64,000 bases of DNA from Nitrospirota bacterium. Lineage in GTDB: Bacteria > Nitrospirota > Thermodesulfovibrionia > Thermodesulfovibrionales > UBA6898. How positions within the stretch are numbered: position 1 is the first letter of the stretch; the number at the start of each line of letters is the position of its first letter. This document shows positions 43,442 to 52,634 of this stretch, in pieces. Under the pieces are notes generated by a model that saw nothing but the letters and a program-made list of their open reading frames with translations, was not told where the DNA came from and searched no databases. The stretch lies in assembly GCA_016217675.1 (NCBI GenBank), contig JACRHC010000080.1:1-64000 (forward strand), read 5' to 3'. The translations under genes were made by a program, and so were the position numbers.

Positions 43442-43723
43442 CTATGTTTCGCCCCTGGCCTTTGCATTAATGGCATAGATAAACGCAAGGATTTCTGCAA
43501 CGGCCTTATACAGCTGAGGCGGGATCTCCTCATAGAGTTCTAATGACGAGAGGATTTCGACAAGAGTCTTATCCTCCCGGATCGGGATATTGTGCTTACG
43601 GGCTGTTTCGAGGATCTTGTCTGCGAGCGCTCCCCTTCCCTTGGCAATAACCATAGGTGCGTGGTCCTCTCCGTGGCGGTATTTGATCGCCGCAGCCATT
43701 ATCTGTTTGTCATCCCTTTTCAC
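43442..43723 (-). CDS. FlhB C-terminal domain homologue (FhlB-like)
   Basis: The 93-residue protein corresponds only to the cytoplasmic C-terminal domain of the export-gate protein FlhB (AIKYRHGEDHAPMVIAKGRG; IPIREDKTLVEILSSLELYE; QLYKAVAEILAFIYAIN). The NPTH autocleavage site and the membrane part are absent, as in stand-alone FhlB/YlqH proteins that modulate substrate switching in flagellar export. It starts 10 bases after the FliK-like gene, the partner of FlhB in hook-length control. Confidence 0.88.
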   Translation of the reverse strand: MKRDDKQIMAAAIKYRHGEDHAPMVIAKGRGALADKILETARKHNIPIREDKTLVEILSSLELYEEIPPQLYKAVAEILAFIYAINAKARGET

Positions 43724-43733
43724 GCTCTCTTGC

Positions 43734-44852
43734 CTAAACCTTAATATTCAAACCCTGCGTTTTCGTTGTCCCAAAACCGATCTCCTGCTTCTGGCCTATA
43801 TTGACAACCTTCAGCGGAAGGCCGGCTTCATGGAATCTCTGCTCAAGAAGCCCCCTCCCCTCGCTGATCAGTTCCTTAAGCCTCTGGTCAGCTGCATAAA
43901 AAGAGAGATAGAAGCTGTTTTCAAATAGCGTTACAGCCACCGACAGTTTGCCCGCAGGCTCGAGATCAAGGTTAATATCGCAGGTATAGGATTCTCCCCT
44001 GTTGTCCCTGCCCCTTTTGAAGGAAAGCTCACCTTCTTTCAGCTCCTGCCATGCAAGAGGAAGAAAGGTGTATATTGCATCGTTCACCTGTGATGTCAGC
44101 TGAAAGAACTCCACGTTCCTGATCAGCTTATCAACCATGCCGGCAACCTCTGACGGTTTAATGCCTGCCCTCTGGAGCGCTCCGGTCAGTTCCGTATGCT
44201 GCAATGCCTCCCTGAGCCTGAAGAGTTCCATTTTATGGTCTCCGCCGCCAAGGAGGTCCTTCAGCCTCTCGCCGGTCCCGTCCAGGACCTCCTCCTGCAC
44301 CGCAAGCTTCAGCTTTGTCTCAAAGAGTATGCCCGAATCTTCCACGGATTTTTTCAGGAGCCCTGAACTGAGCTTGTCGATCTCAGGCAGGATCCTCTCG
44401 ATAGCCCGAAACTCCGGAAACGCAGTCTTGATCTTCTCAGGAAGTGTTTTAAAGACCTCCTCCATCAGCTTGAGTTCATCCTGTTTCAGCTTTGAGCCGG
44501 CAAATTCGGAAAGTATCCTCAAGGCCTTCTGGGGCAGCAGTTCTTCTCCGGTCCTTTCGACCATTTTATTGCCTTCAGATGCCGTGCCCATGAACTGGAG
44601 TTTAATTTCTGCATCACTTGCAGTCACACGGAACTGAACCGTCATGCCTTTTGTCAGCGGGATATCAGATTTCGCGACGATGATGCTGCTCTCGCCATTT
44701 TCCCCCAGCACGCGGAGAGAAACATCACCTGAATCCATCACATTCAGGATCTCTGCCTTAACGATATCGTTGATCCTGAGGTTAAGGCCCTTGCCAAAGG
44801 GCTTGAGGAGGGTAAGAACATTGTCTGCGTTTATGATCAGAGGGACTTGCAT
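43734..44852 (-). CDS. FliK-like hook-length control protein
   Basis: The 372-residue protein has a C-terminal domain (about 290-372) resembling Flg_hook/FliK_C: INLDLEPAGKLSVAVTLFEN, FYLSFYAADQRLKELISEG, LLEQRFHEAGLPLKVVNIG. The long N-terminal part is mainly helical, with an early beta segment (VSLRVLGENGESSIIV). FliK measures the hook and signals FlhB to switch to filament export. It is placed between flgL and the FlhB-like gene. Confidence 0.75.
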   Translation of the reverse strand: MQVPLIINADNVLTLLKPFGKGLNLRINDIVKAEILNVMDSGDVSLRVLGENGESSIIVAKSDIPLTKGMTVQFRVTASDAEIKLQFMGTASEGNKMVERTGEELLPQKALRILSEFAGSKLKQDELKLMEEVFKTLPEKIKTAFPEFRAIERILPEIDKLSSGLLKKSVEDSGILFETKLKLAVQEEVLDGTGERLKDLLGGGDHKMELFRLREALQHTELTGALQRAGIKPSEVAGMVDKLIRNVEFFQLTSQVNDAIYTFLPLAWQELKEGELSFKRGRDNRGESYTCDINLDLEPAGKLSVAVTLFENSFYLSFYAADQRLKELISEGRGLLEQRFHEAGLPLKVVNIGQKQEIGFGTTKTQGLNIKV

Positions 44853-44891
44853 GGGAATAAACAGTTGCTCATCGCACCTGGCGACTGTGCC

Positions 44892-45896
44892 TTAGGAAAG
44901 AAAATCCATGAGTGACTGCTGGAGCATCTGGGCCGATGAAGCCTGCATGGCTGAAAGAGCGACCTGAATCTGCTTCAGTTCAGTAATGACTTCAGTCAGG
45001 TCCGCATCCTCGGTCCGGGAAAGGAAATCGGTAATACTGCTGATGGAATTGGTATTGAACTTCTTCTGATCATCAATCTGCTTCAGCCTCAGATGGTTGC
45101 CGGACTCAATATTAATGACACTCTGAGCAACCATTTCAAGCGGCCTGCTCAAGGCCTCAATGCGCCTGGCATCCTGTGCATTGATCGCATTGCCCAGGAT
45201 ATCGGCAGCCTGAATGACATTTGAAAAACTGAACGTATCCAGCACGGTTGTATCGTCAGATGCCCTGATCTCAACATTGGTCAACGTGCCGGCACCCGGC
45301 GTATAATGAACAAAGTAATCCTGAATCGGCACAACAGTCGGGGCAGTGAAGACTGCGCTGAAGACATTACTCCCAGGGTCATTGACCTGAACAGTGGCAC
45401 CCTGATCGATCATGACATTCATAACTCCCGAGTCTCCCTGATAATTATAGGTTACGGAATTGTATGCCTGCGTATCAGTCCTGTATCCTGAAAAGATATA
45501 GCGGTTGTCAAACTGCATATTACCCATTTCAAGAAGCTGGTCTCTCAGCTGAAATGCTTGAGCAGCATCCAGCGGCCTTGCCGTATCATCGAAGATATCC
45601 CTGTCTGCAGTCCGGACAAGAGACTTGAGATCGAAAAGAGATTTAGAAACCAGGGCTTCGACAGACTCGGTGAACTTGATCAGGGTATCAGCCTGCTGGC
45701 CATTGGTGTTGTACTGGTCATAACTCTGCAGGGACAGCCGGTAGCCCATGGCATTCCTCATGCCAGGGACATCGTCAGAAGGCTTGTTTATCTTCTTGCC
45801 CGTGCTCATCTGCTCACTCAGCCTGCCGAACTGCTCGGTCTGCTGCTGCATGGCGCGCGTAAGCTGATCGAATATCATGAACGACGTGATTCTCAT
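44892..45896 (-). CDS. flgL: Hook-filament junction protein FlgL
   Basis: The 334-residue protein is flagellin-like at both ends: MRITSFMIFDQLTRAMQQQT, then LSEQMSTGKKINKPSDD at the N-terminus, and DLTEVITELKQIQVALSAMQ with LMDFLS at the C-terminus. The middle region contains MQFDNRYIFSGYRTDTQAYN, a family hallmark. It is exported by the flagellar type III system. The start overlaps the flgK stop by 4 bases. Confidence 0.95.
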   Translation of the reverse strand: MRITSFMIFDQLTRAMQQQTEQFGRLSEQMSTGKKINKPSDDVPGMRNAMGYRLSLQSYDQYNTNGQQADTLIKFTESVEALVSKSLFDLKSLVRTADRDIFDDTARPLDAAQAFQLRDQLLEMGNMQFDNRYIFSGYRTDTQAYNSVTYNYQGDSGVMNVMIDQGATVQVNDPGSNVFSAVFTAPTVVPIQDYFVHYTPGAGTLTNVEIRASDDTTVLDTFSFSNVIQAADILGNAINAQDARRIEALSRPLEMVAQSVINIESGNHLRLKQIDDQKKFNTNSISSITDFLSRTEDADLTEVITELKQIQVALSAMQASSAQMLQQSLMDFLS

Positions 45897-47530
45897 AGAT
45901 TTAGTATGGTCTGCATAAGTTCATCCGTCATCCTGATCATGCGCGCTCCGGCCTCAAAGGAACGCTGATAACGGATCATATTTGCAGCCTCCTCATCAAG
46001 GGAAACGCCTGAGACGCTCTCCCTCTTGTTCTTGATAGCCTCAAGCATGCTGTCGTCGATCTTGAGGGCGTCCGATGCCCCTCTGCTCACCGCACCGACG
46101 TATGCAACGGTCGAGGTATAGTTCTGTATAAAGGTCGCGCTGCCGAGACCGGCGATGGCTGTATTGGCAAGCTGGGCGATCAGAAGCGCATTGGCATTAT
46201 TTCCCGGCAGTTCAGCTGCTGAAGAAGATGCGGCAATCTTGTTGACGTCGCTGACGGCAATACCGAAGTTCCTGATTGCGTCTGATGCAGGATCGATAAA
46301 GAAACTGTCCGTTGCAGCTGCTGCACCACTGATATCGACCTGGATGCCGTCAAATGCAATGGTCGTGCCGGCAGGAACATAAGGACCGGACACTGAGGTC
46401 AGACCTGTCTCCCTGTTTGTTACCGTGTAGTTGCCGCCTCCAAAGGTAATATCGTATCCCCTGATGGACAGATTTGCATAAAGCTGGTCATAGTTGGTCA
46501 CAGTCAGCCCGGTAATATCTGCGGTAGCTGCGCTATCCTGGGAAGAGAGCTGCAGGGAGCTGAAGAAGTCATTATCTGTGGAGGCGTCAAGGCCAAAACC
46601 ATTCCTGTGGAGGTTGTTGACCTCTTTGATGACAGAGGTGATGAGTTCTCTCAACCGGGGCAGGGAATTGGCCTGAATATCATTACGCGCTGCGATAAGC
46701 CCGCCTATCTGACCATTCTTTAAGAGCCCGGTAATATTCGTGCTGTCGAGGAAAAGTTCTGCATCAGCATTGCTGTTAATCGGTGCAGAAAGAGGATTCG
46801 CCCTGCCGCCCGAGACAAGGTTCCTCATCCCCATCGTTATGGTCAAAGAACCATCGCTGTTTTCAAAGGAACTGACGTCGGCAAGGCCGGCTAACTGATT
46901 AAACAGGCTATCCCTCTGAGATCGCAGGTCGCCCGAATTTTCACTGCTCTGCCCGGCCTCCAGCCGTATGATATTATCATTGAGGGATGCAATGCCCGAG
47001 GCAATACCATTGATCTGGGCCGCCAGATCTGCGATACCTTCATTGGCCTGCTTTGTAATCGTTGTAAGACCTGTCTCCATCCGCTGCGCTGCCATGACAA
47101 GGGAATTCGCCTTCTGTAAAAGCAGTGTCCTCTGGGGCTGCCCCTGAGGCGAGGTTGCCACGTCCTGCCAGGCATTGAAAAACTCCGTCAGGCTCTTCTG
47201 AAGACCCATGCCCTGCTGCTCATTGAAGATCTGTTCAACCTGACTTAACGTCTTTTCGAGAGACGTTGATCGCCCCTGATACTGCTGCTGCTGGATCAAC
47301 TGCGCCTCTATAAAGCGGTCAAAACTTCTTCTGATCCCTGCAAGGGTAACTCCGGAACCTGTCAACTGTCCGCTGCTTCCTACAACAGGACTGGATATCT
47401 GAAGGGTCACGTCCTGTCTCACATAGTAAGGCGTATTGACATTGGCGATATTGTTATTAATTAAGGCCAGTGCTGTCTGGCTCGCGGATATGGCAGATTT
47501 ACCGATATTAAAAAGCCCTGAAATGGACAT
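45893..47530 (-). CDS. flgK: Hook-filament junction protein FlgK
   Basis: This is the 545-residue hook-associated protein 1. N-terminal rod/hook motif (IGKSAISASQTALALINNNI ANVNTP) and C-terminal flagellin-like tail (EEAANMIRYQRSFEAGARMI) are intact. The long middle domain contains the usual GGLIAARNDI segment and Asn/Thr-rich strands. It is the third gene of flgM-flgN-flgK-flgL. Confidence 0.97.
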   Translation of the reverse strand: MSISGLFNIGKSAISASQTALALINNNIANVNTPYYVRQDVTLQISSPVVGSSGQLTGSGVTLAGIRRSFDRFIEAQLIQQQQYQGRSTSLEKTLSQVEQIFNEQQGMGLQKSLTEFFNAWQDVATSPQGQPQRTLLLQKANSLVMAAQRMETGLTTITKQANEGIADLAAQINGIASGIASLNDNIIRLEAGQSSENSGDLRSQRDSLFNQLAGLADVSSFENSDGSLTITMGMRNLVSGGRANPLSAPINSNADAELFLDSTNITGLLKNGQIGGLIAARNDIQANSLPRLRELITSVIKEVNNLHRNGFGLDASTDNDFFSSLQLSSQDSAATADITGLTVTNYDQLYANLSIRGYDITFGGGNYTVTNRETGLTSVSGPYVPAGTTIAFDGIQVDISGAAAATDSFFIDPASDAIRNFGIAVSDVNKIAASSSAAELPGNNANALLIAQLANTAIAGLGSATFIQNYTSTVAYVGAVSRGASDALKIDDSMLEAIKNKRESVSGVSLDEEAANMIRYQRSFEAGARMIRMTDELMQTILNL

Positions 47531-47971
47531 TTATGTCTCCCGGGATAGCAGCATACCCTTCTGGGGCAAGCCTTCATTAAAACCAAAGGTCCTGAAAAAT
47601 CCTGCATTGCTCCTGAAATAGCTGAGTGAGCGTTCGATAAGCAGCCGGTTGAAGTTGTTCAGTTCTTCTATTGCCTGGACCAGGGATTTAAGCTTTGAAC
47701 GGAGATCAAAAAAAGTATTATTCCCGGTCAGTTCGCCAAGCTTCTGGAGAGTCAGATCGCCCTTGCCGAAATCCTTCATGAGCCTTAGCCGCTCTTCTTC
47801 AAGCAACCTGAGCCGCAGAATAAGGATGTCTTTCTCCTTATAGAGCTCCTCTACGGCCCCGGCGTTCAGGTCAATGAGACAGAGCCGCTCTCTCTGCAGG
47901 AGTTCAAGGAGCGTCTTAAATCCGTTGACCTGCTCATTCAGAATTCTTGCAAGTGCGTCTTCCTGACTCAT
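47531..47971 (-). CDS. flgN: FlgK/FlgL export chaperone FlgN
   Basis: The 146-residue helical protein (LNEQVNGFKTLLELLQRERL; LRLLEEERLRLMKDFGKGD) has the FlgN pattern and length. It binds the C-termini of FlgK and FlgL before export. It directly abuts flgK and overlaps flgM by 4 bases. Confidence 0.88.
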   Translation of the reverse strand: MSQEDALARILNEQVNGFKTLLELLQRERLCLIDLNAGAVEELYKEKDILILRLRLLEEERLRLMKDFGKGDLTLQKLGELTGNNTFFDLRSKLKSLVQAIEELNNFNRLLIERSLSYFRSNAGFFRTFGFNEGLPQKGMLLSRET

Positions 47972-48261
47972 ATCATCTCGTTTATCATTTTTGATGCGAC
48001 TTTTTCAGGGTCAATCTCGTAGGTGCCGTCATTAACCGATTTGCCTATTGCCTCGACCTTTTCGGTTCGGATCTCAGGCATCTGACTGATGGCGCTTGTC
48101 ATCTCGGCCATCCCTTTTGCCTTACCCGAGAGATCGACCTTGTCAATGGGGCTGATCTTCTGAACAGATCCCTGTCCGGCAGCCTGGTCGGCCTTCCCTG
48201 ACTTCTGGGCCTTGTTAGCTGCATCCTGTTTTTCAGGCGGCTTATTACTGTAAATCTTCAT
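47968..48261 (-). CDS. flgM: Anti-sigma-28 factor FlgM
   Basis: The 97-residue protein has a disordered, Lys/Gln-rich N-terminus (PPEKQDAANKAQKSGKADQA) and the FlgM core VDLSGKAKGM, then the C-terminal sigma-binding part (VEAIGKSVNDGTYEIDPEKV, ASKMINEMI). It holds FliA inactive until exported through the finished hook. GGAGG precedes the ATG at 48261, and a sigma-28 promoter stands directly upstream, giving the known feedback loop. Confidence 0.93.
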   Translation of the reverse strand: MKIYSNKPPEKQDAANKAQKSGKADQAAGQGSVQKISPIDKVDLSGKAKGMAEMTSAISQMPEIRTEKVEAIGKSVNDGTYEIDPEKVASKMINEMI

Positions 48262-48291
48262 TCATACCTCCAATAAGAACTATTTGCTTTC

Positions 48292-48318
48292 TTATCGGCA
48301 TATTCCCGGATATCTTTA
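48292..48318 (-). promoter_or_regulatory. Sigma-28 (FliA) promoter of flgM-flgN-flgK-flgL
   Basis: Minus-strand TAAAGATA (48318-48311) and GCCGATAA (48299-48292) with exactly 11 bases between; the -10 element is a perfect match. It sits between flgJ and flgM, so flgMNKL can be transcribed independently of the upstream flg genes. Confidence 0.85.
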
Positions 48319-48321
48319 ACA

Positions 48322-49143
48322 TCAATTGAGCGCTAAAACCCTTGCAGGATCGAGATATTTTCCATCCAGCCGCACTTCGAAATGCAGATGCGGACCGGTT
48401 GAAACCCCTGTGCTTCCTACCTCGGCAATAACGGTGTTTTCGTCCACCAGGTCCCCTGCCTTTACACGATTAATCCTGTTATGGGCATATTTACTGGTAT
48501 ATCCGCTGCCGTGATCAATAACAACCGTGTTGCCGTATCCGGCCTGCTCTCCGCTGAAGATAACCCTGCCTCTCAGGTAGGGATAAACATCTGTGCCTTC
48601 CGGCGCAGCTATATCCACGCCATGATGGAACCTGTTATTGCCATGCAGAGGGTGCTTTCTCATGCCGAATTTCGAACTGATAATACCGTCAACAGGCATG
48701 TTAGGATCAACTGCAGCCGGGCTGGGAGCAGGGGGCAGGGTGTCTGTATTTCTGCTATGCAATTCTAACGGCTGATTGCTGACTGCTGACTGCTGATTGC
48801 TTACCGCTGATTGCTGATTGATTGCTGATTGTTTGCTGCCCGTAATCTCCTGATCCTTATTCATCTGCCTGTTCAAGCCTCTGAGGAGAACGTCTTTCAG
48901 CCCAAGACCCCGGTCTGCAAAGATCCGGGAAAGCTCTGTATCAAAGAGGCTCATATAGGCATCCTTGCCAAAGCCGTCTTTTGATGTCTCTGTTGTCTGA
49001 CGCATAGCCTTGATCATTTCATAGGCAAAAAGGGCTTCCAGTTCTCTCGCTGCAGCCTGCAGAGCCTCAGGGTCCTTCCTTCCCTTCAGGTCCTCGATGT
49101 TCCTGTGCTGCAGCTGCGGGCTGAGAGCCGGCTTATTGATCAT
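48322..49143 (-). CDS. flgJ: FlgJ rod-binding domain fused to M23 peptidase
   Basis: This 273-residue dual-domain protein has a rod-binding FlgJ domain at about 20-100 (LEALFAYEMIKAMRQTTETS, LFDTELSRIFADRGLGLKD). A Ser/Asn/Gln-rich linker encoded by 7-base repeats follows. The C-terminal LytM/M23 endopeptidase carries zinc-site motifs FHHGVDIAAP and GPHLHFEVR. It would cut peptidoglycan cross-links to let the rod through. In Salmonella FlgJ the second domain is instead a glucosaminidase. The start overlaps the flgI stop by 4 bases. Confidence 0.92.
   Translation of the reverse strand: MINKPALSPQLQHRNIEDLKGRKDPEALQAAARELEALFAYEMIKAMRQTTETSKDGFGKDAYMSLFDTELSRIFADRGLGLKDVLLRGLNRQMNKDQEITGSKQSAINQQSAVSNQQSAVSNQPLELHSRNTDTLPPAPSPAAVDPNMPVDGIISSKFGMRKHPLHGNNRFHHGVDIAAPEGTDVYPYLRGRVIFSGEQAGYGNTVVIDHGSGYTSKYAHNRINRVKAGDLVDENTVIAEVGSTGVSTGPHLHFEVRLDGKYLDPARVLALN
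48771..48836. repeat. Degenerate 7-base tandem repeat in the flgJ linker
   Basis: About nine units of the type GCTGATT or GCTGACT run in phase with small variation. On the coding strand they encode the Ser/Asn/Gln/Ala-rich linker between the two FlgJ domains. Because 7 is not a multiple of 3, every third unit returns to the same frame. Confidence 0.85.
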
Positions 49144-50300
49144 ATTATCTCCAACTCAGCCCTCAGGGCACCGGCGGCCTTTAGTGCCTGAAGGATCGAG
49201 ATGAGGTCACGCGGTGTAACGCCAAGCGCATTCAACCCTTTAACAACCTCACCGAGTGTTACCCCTGTCACCTCCATGAGGGACGCCTTCTGCTCCTTCA
49301 CCGCGACACTCGTCTGAGGGACAACCACCGTACTGGCGCTTTCCGGTGCGAGAGAAGGCGGCTGAGATACCCTGAAGTCTGTCTTTATCTCGATTGTCAG
49401 CGCTCCATGCGCTATGGCAACCGGGGCGATCTTGACTTTATCGCCTATAACCACGGTGCCGGTTCGCTCATTAATAACAACCTTGGCAGGTACGTCCACA
49501 GAAACCGCAAGCGCTTCGATTCGCGATATGAGTTCAACAACTTTGGCCTTGTACTCATCAGGAATCCTGAGCCTGACTGCAGAGGAATCAATCGTCGTAG
49601 CGAATTCGCCGGTCAGGTTTTCGTTGATCCTGTTCACCACTTCCAAGGCTGTGGCAAAGTCCGGCTTGCTGAGAAAGATCTTGATCTCCTTACCATTGCC
49701 AAGGCTGAAACTCGGGTCTCTTTCGACGATGACACCTTCCGGCACTTTGCCTGCAGTCAGATGGTTTTTCTGCACGGTAGTGCCTGCACCGCCGCCGATA
49801 AAGCCGCCGATTGAGACTGGCCCCTGTGCAAGCGCATAAACATTACCGTCTGGCCCTTTAAGGGGGGTCAGAAGCAATGTTCCACCCTGCAGGCTTTTTG
49901 CATCACCGATAGTCGAGACCAGTGCATCGATGCGGACCCCGGGCTTTGGAAACGGAGGCAGCGTTGCAGTCACCATGACTGCAGCAACGTTTTTTGACTT
50001 AATATCATTGATCTTCACGGATATACCAGAACCTTTCAGCATATTCGCCACGCTCTGGAGAGTTGCATTGCCTTTGTCTCCCGTGCCATCAAGGCCGACA
50101 ACAAGACCATAACCGATAATCTGGTTTGTCCTGACTCCCTCAAAGCTTGCAATGTCCTTGATACGCTCAGCATGTGACACGGTGACGAGTGATGAGTGAT
50201 GAGTGATGAGTAACAGCAGCAAAAAAACACCAGAGATTTTCATCAAATGTGCCATCCGATTATTAAATTTCCCGTACATGCTCTTCATCCTTTCACCCAT
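49140..50300 (-). CDS. flgI: Flagellar P-ring protein FlgI
   Basis: This is the 386-residue periplasmic ring protein. Signal peptide: MKISGVFLLLLLITHHSSLV then a cleavage site near SHA. Family motifs ERIKDIASFEGVRTNQIIGY, GLVVGLDGTGDKGN, and a C-terminal half with VVINERTGTVVIGDKVKI are present. The true start is not certain; several ATGs precede MKISGV, and 50279 has the best upstream AAGGA. A 7-base repeat lies inside the signal-peptide codons. It forms the ring around the rod in the peptidoglycan layer. Confidence 0.95.
   Translation of the reverse strand: MGERMKSMYGKFNNRMAHLMKISGVFLLLLLITHHSSLVTVSHAERIKDIASFEGVRTNQIIGYGLVVGLDGTGDKGNATLQSVANMLKGSGISVKINDIKSKNVAAVMVTATLPPFPKPGVRIDALVSTIGDAKSLQGGTLLLTPLKGPDGNVYALAQGPVSIGGFIGGGAGTTVQKNHLTAGKVPEGVIVERDPSFSLGNGKEIKIFLSKPDFATALEVVNRINENLTGEFATTIDSSAVRLRIPDEYKAKVVELISRIEALAVSVDVPAKVVINERTGTVVIGDKVKIAPVAIAHGALTIEIKTDFRVSQPPSLAPESASTVVVPQTSVAVKEQKASLMEVTGVTLGEVVKGLNALGVTPRDLISILQALKAAGALRAELEII
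50182..50214. repeat. 7-base tandem repeat in the flgI signal sequence
   Basis: Three to four units of GTGATGA in tandem lie within codons of the signal peptide (ITHHSSL). The same period recurs at 50303-50327 in the flgI/flgH junction as ATCACTC, ATTACCC and GTCACGG. Confidence 0.8.
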
Positions 50301-50329
50301 TGCTTATCACTCATTACCCGTCACGGCCT

Positions 50330-51124
50330 CTAAAACGGCCATGCCTGGTCCATGATTCGTGAAAGCCATCCAGGGGCCTGCTTTTCCTGCAGTACTCCCT
50401 GACCAACATAGAATATCTGGGCATCAGCAACATAGCTGCTCAGGATCGTATTGTCAGGCAGTATGTCATCAGGCCTTATCATACCCCTCAGCATCAGTGT
50501 CTGCTTCTCCTTGTTTATTGTTGTGTCTTTCCGTGATTCAAGGACCAGGGTTCCATTCGGCATCACCTCGACCACTTTTGCCGTGATTGTGCCTAACAGT
50601 TTACCTTCACGTGACGTATCCCCCTTGCCGTCAAAGGTTGAGGTTGCATTGCCGCTGAGTGTTGGAGAGAAGACTGCACCCTTGCCCTTGTACAAATCCT
50701 TGATAATCTGCACGTCCTGGAGATGGAGATCCTTGTTCATGCCGAACAGATCCGTTACTGCATAATCAGACGAAGAACCCCTCGATGCCTTTGTGGAAGC
50801 TGTCCCTGATGCGGTGACATTCTCAACCACCTTGATCGTAACGAGGTCATTCAGTCTTCGTGCCTTCCTGTCTTCATACAGGCTGGCCGTATCATGCCAG
50901 AGCGAATTGACCGAAGACTGGGCAACCTTCTCCTCCCGGTACACGTATTTGGGCGGATACGGCGGCAGGTCCTGAGTTGTCGCGCAGCCCGTAAGAAAAA
51001 AGACCATATAGTAGACGGTGATCAGCAGAAGCAGCGAGATGACGAGCCTGGGGAAAGCGTCCTTCTGCATCTTCTTCTGCAGCACCACTGTTTCAGTGTT
51101 ATCAGCAATAGCGCTCTTCTTCAT
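50330..51124 (-). CDS. flgH: Flagellar L-ring lipoprotein FlgH
   Basis: The protein is 264 residues from the first ATG. The lipobox FLTGCATT near residue 47 marks the lipidation cysteine. An internal ATG at 51070 (MQKDAFPRLVISLLLLITVY) gives a normal-length signal sequence and is a probable start. Later motifs (SLWHDTASLYEDRKARRLND; LVTIKVVENVTASGTAST; PDDILPDNTILSSYVADAQI) match the family. It forms the outer-membrane ring, confirming a Gram-negative envelope. Confidence 0.95.
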   Translation of the reverse strand: MKKSAIADNTETVVLQKKMQKDAFPRLVISLLLLITVYYMVFFLTGCATTQDLPPYPPKYVYREEKVAQSSVNSLWHDTASLYEDRKARRLNDLVTIKVVENVTASGTASTKASRGSSSDYAVTDLFGMNKDLHLQDVQIIKDLYKGKGAVFSPTLSGNATSTFDGKGDTSREGKLLGTITAKVVEVMPNGTLVLESRKDTTINKEKQTLMLRGMIRPDDILPDNTILSSYVADAQIFYVGQGVLQEKQAPGWLSRIMDQAWPF

Positions 51125-51125
51125 T

Positions 51126-51830
51126 TCAGAACACCACCTTTACCGTATTTTCATTTATCAGCCTGCCGACAATAATCTTTTTTGAATCAAGGTTCACAAC
51201 TTTCACATCACTTCCCACATAACCAGCTTCTCTAAGCTCCCCTTTGGCCATTATGGAAAATGCCTCTGAGGCAGCTATGATCATTACACGCTGTCCCCTT
51301 TTGACCTGCCGGGATTCCTGAACCATTCCTGCGGCAAGCGGCGCGTTGGCAGCCACAGACCTGGTGAGTGCAGTCCCGGCAAGACGATCGCTGACCCTCA
51401 CGGCATCCTTTGGTATGCGGCTGATCTCCATAAGCGCTGTGTACACATCTTCGTCCTGCAGCAGATACCCTTTTTTAAGTGCCCTTCTGGTCATCACGGC
51501 CCAGTCAAACGCTTTTACGTGGGCAGTTGCGGTTATTCTTTTTCCATCCTGGTATTCAAGGACAAACACGGTCTTGCTCGGAAGTCCTTTCTGTACGAGT
51601 ATCCTCTCAGGCTGGCCTGCAGAAGGCTCACCACTCAGCACAACATCTGCGATATCCACTTCAGCCCAGGGGTAGTTATCCTTTACGAATGCCCTGAGAA
51701 CATCATCGATCTGCATGGCTTCAGCCATATTGAATACAGGCACCAAAAAAGCAGCACAAAGCATACATATCAGAATCATTCTATTCTTCTGATTGCTGAA
51801 TGCTGATCGCTGAATGCTGATCGCCTTCAC
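51126..51830 (-). CDS. flgA: P-ring assembly chaperone FlgA
   Basis: This 234-residue protein has a signal sequence (MILICMLCAAFLVPVFNMAE) and the SAF-domain region (AVMTRRALKKGYLLQDEDVY) with the C-terminal VNLDSKKIIVGRLINENTVK typical of FlgA. The long frame opens at GTG 51830, but the first 17 residues (AISIQRSAFSNQKN) are encoded by a 7-base repeat; ATG 51779 is the likely start. It helps FlgI assemble in the periplasm. Confidence 0.9.
   Translation of the reverse strand: MKAISIQRSAFSNQKNRMILICMLCAAFLVPVFNMAEAMQIDDVLRAFVKDNYPWAEVDIADVVLSGEPSAGQPERILVQKGLPSKTVFVLEYQDGKRITATAHVKAFDWAVMTRRALKKGYLLQDEDVYTALMEISRIPKDAVRVSDRLAGTALTRSVAANAPLAAGMVQESRQVKRGQRVMIIAASEAFSIMAKGELREAGYVGSDVKVVNLDSKKIIVGRLINENTVKVVF
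51790..51824. repeat. 7-base tandem repeat at the flgA 5' end
   Basis: Units GATTGCT, GAATGCT, GATCGCT, GAATGCT, GATCGCC follow one another between the flgG stop and the likely flgA start. On the minus strand this creates the apparent N-terminal extension of FlgA. Confidence 0.8.
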
Positions 51831-51833
51831 TGC

Positions 51834-52622
51834 TTATCTCTTCATGTTATTCGCTGTCTGGAGCATCTCGTCCGATGCCTGAACAGCCTTGGATGTCACT
51901 TCATAGGCCCTCTGGCTGATAATCATATTGACCATTTCCTCAACCACATTCACATTGCTCATCTCAAGAAAACCCTGAGCAACCGTGCCGAGCCCTTCTG
52001 TTGACGGATTGCCGGTTGTTGGTTCGCCCGATGAGCCGGTCGGCAGAAAGAGGTTCTTGCCTATGGCCTTCAGCCCACCCGGGTTTGTGAAACGCGCAAG
52101 CTCTATCTGGCCAATCTGTGTTGGTGTGGTGCTGCCGGCAACAAGGACCGTCACCTGGCCGTCAGAGCCGATCGTAGTGGTGAGCGTGTTGGCAGGGATC
52201 GTGATGGCAGGCTCCATGGGGTATCCGTCTGAATTTACAACACGAGCTTCGCTGTCAAGCTTGAACGCCCCGGAGCGGGTGTAGGCAAGCGTACCGTCAG
52301 GCTGCGTAACCTGAAAAAAACCGTCGCCCTCAATCACGAGATCAAGCGGATTGCTGGTCAGCATGAAATCGCCCTGCATAAAGTTCTTCTGCACTGCCAC
52401 AGGTTTCACACCGAGACCGACCTGGATGCCCGATGGTATCTGCGCGCCTTCCGCAGAGGCTGCTCCGGGATCCCTCAGCGTCTGGTAGAGCAGGTCCTGA
52501 AAATCTGCACGGCTCTTTTTGAACCCTACCGTATTGACGTTTGCAAGGTTGTTGGCAATAACATCTATATTGAGTCTCTGGGCTTCCATTCCGGTTGCTG
52601 CTGAATACAATGACCTGATCAT
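51834..52622 (-). CDS. flgG: Distal rod protein FlgG
   Basis: The 262-residue protein has the start [20 protein letters not shown] and [20 protein letters not shown], and ends [20 protein letters not shown] with the usual helical tail. These N- and C-terminal motifs are diagnostic. A strong AGGAGG stands before the ATG at 52622. It forms the distal rod that crosses the P- and L-rings. Confidence 0.98.
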   Translation of the reverse strand: MIRSLYSAATGMEAQRLNIDVIANNLANVNTVGFKKSRADFQDLLYQTLRDPGAASAEGAQIPSGIQVGLGVKPVAVQKNFMQGDFMLTSNPLDLVIEGDGFFQVTQPDGTLAYTRSGAFKLDSEARVVNSDGYPMEPAITIPANTLTTTIGSDGQVTVLVAGSTTPTQIGQIELARFTNPGGLKAIGKNLFLPTGSSGEPTTGNPSTEGLGTVAQGFLEMSNVNVVEEMVNMIISQRAYEVTSKAVQASDEMLQTANNMKR

Positions 52623-52634
52623 ACTGACCTCCTG

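Noticed and set aside
48771-48836. Short tandem repeats considered as a CRISPR array
   Set aside because: The period is 7 bases with no spacers, and it lies within the flgJ coding frame.
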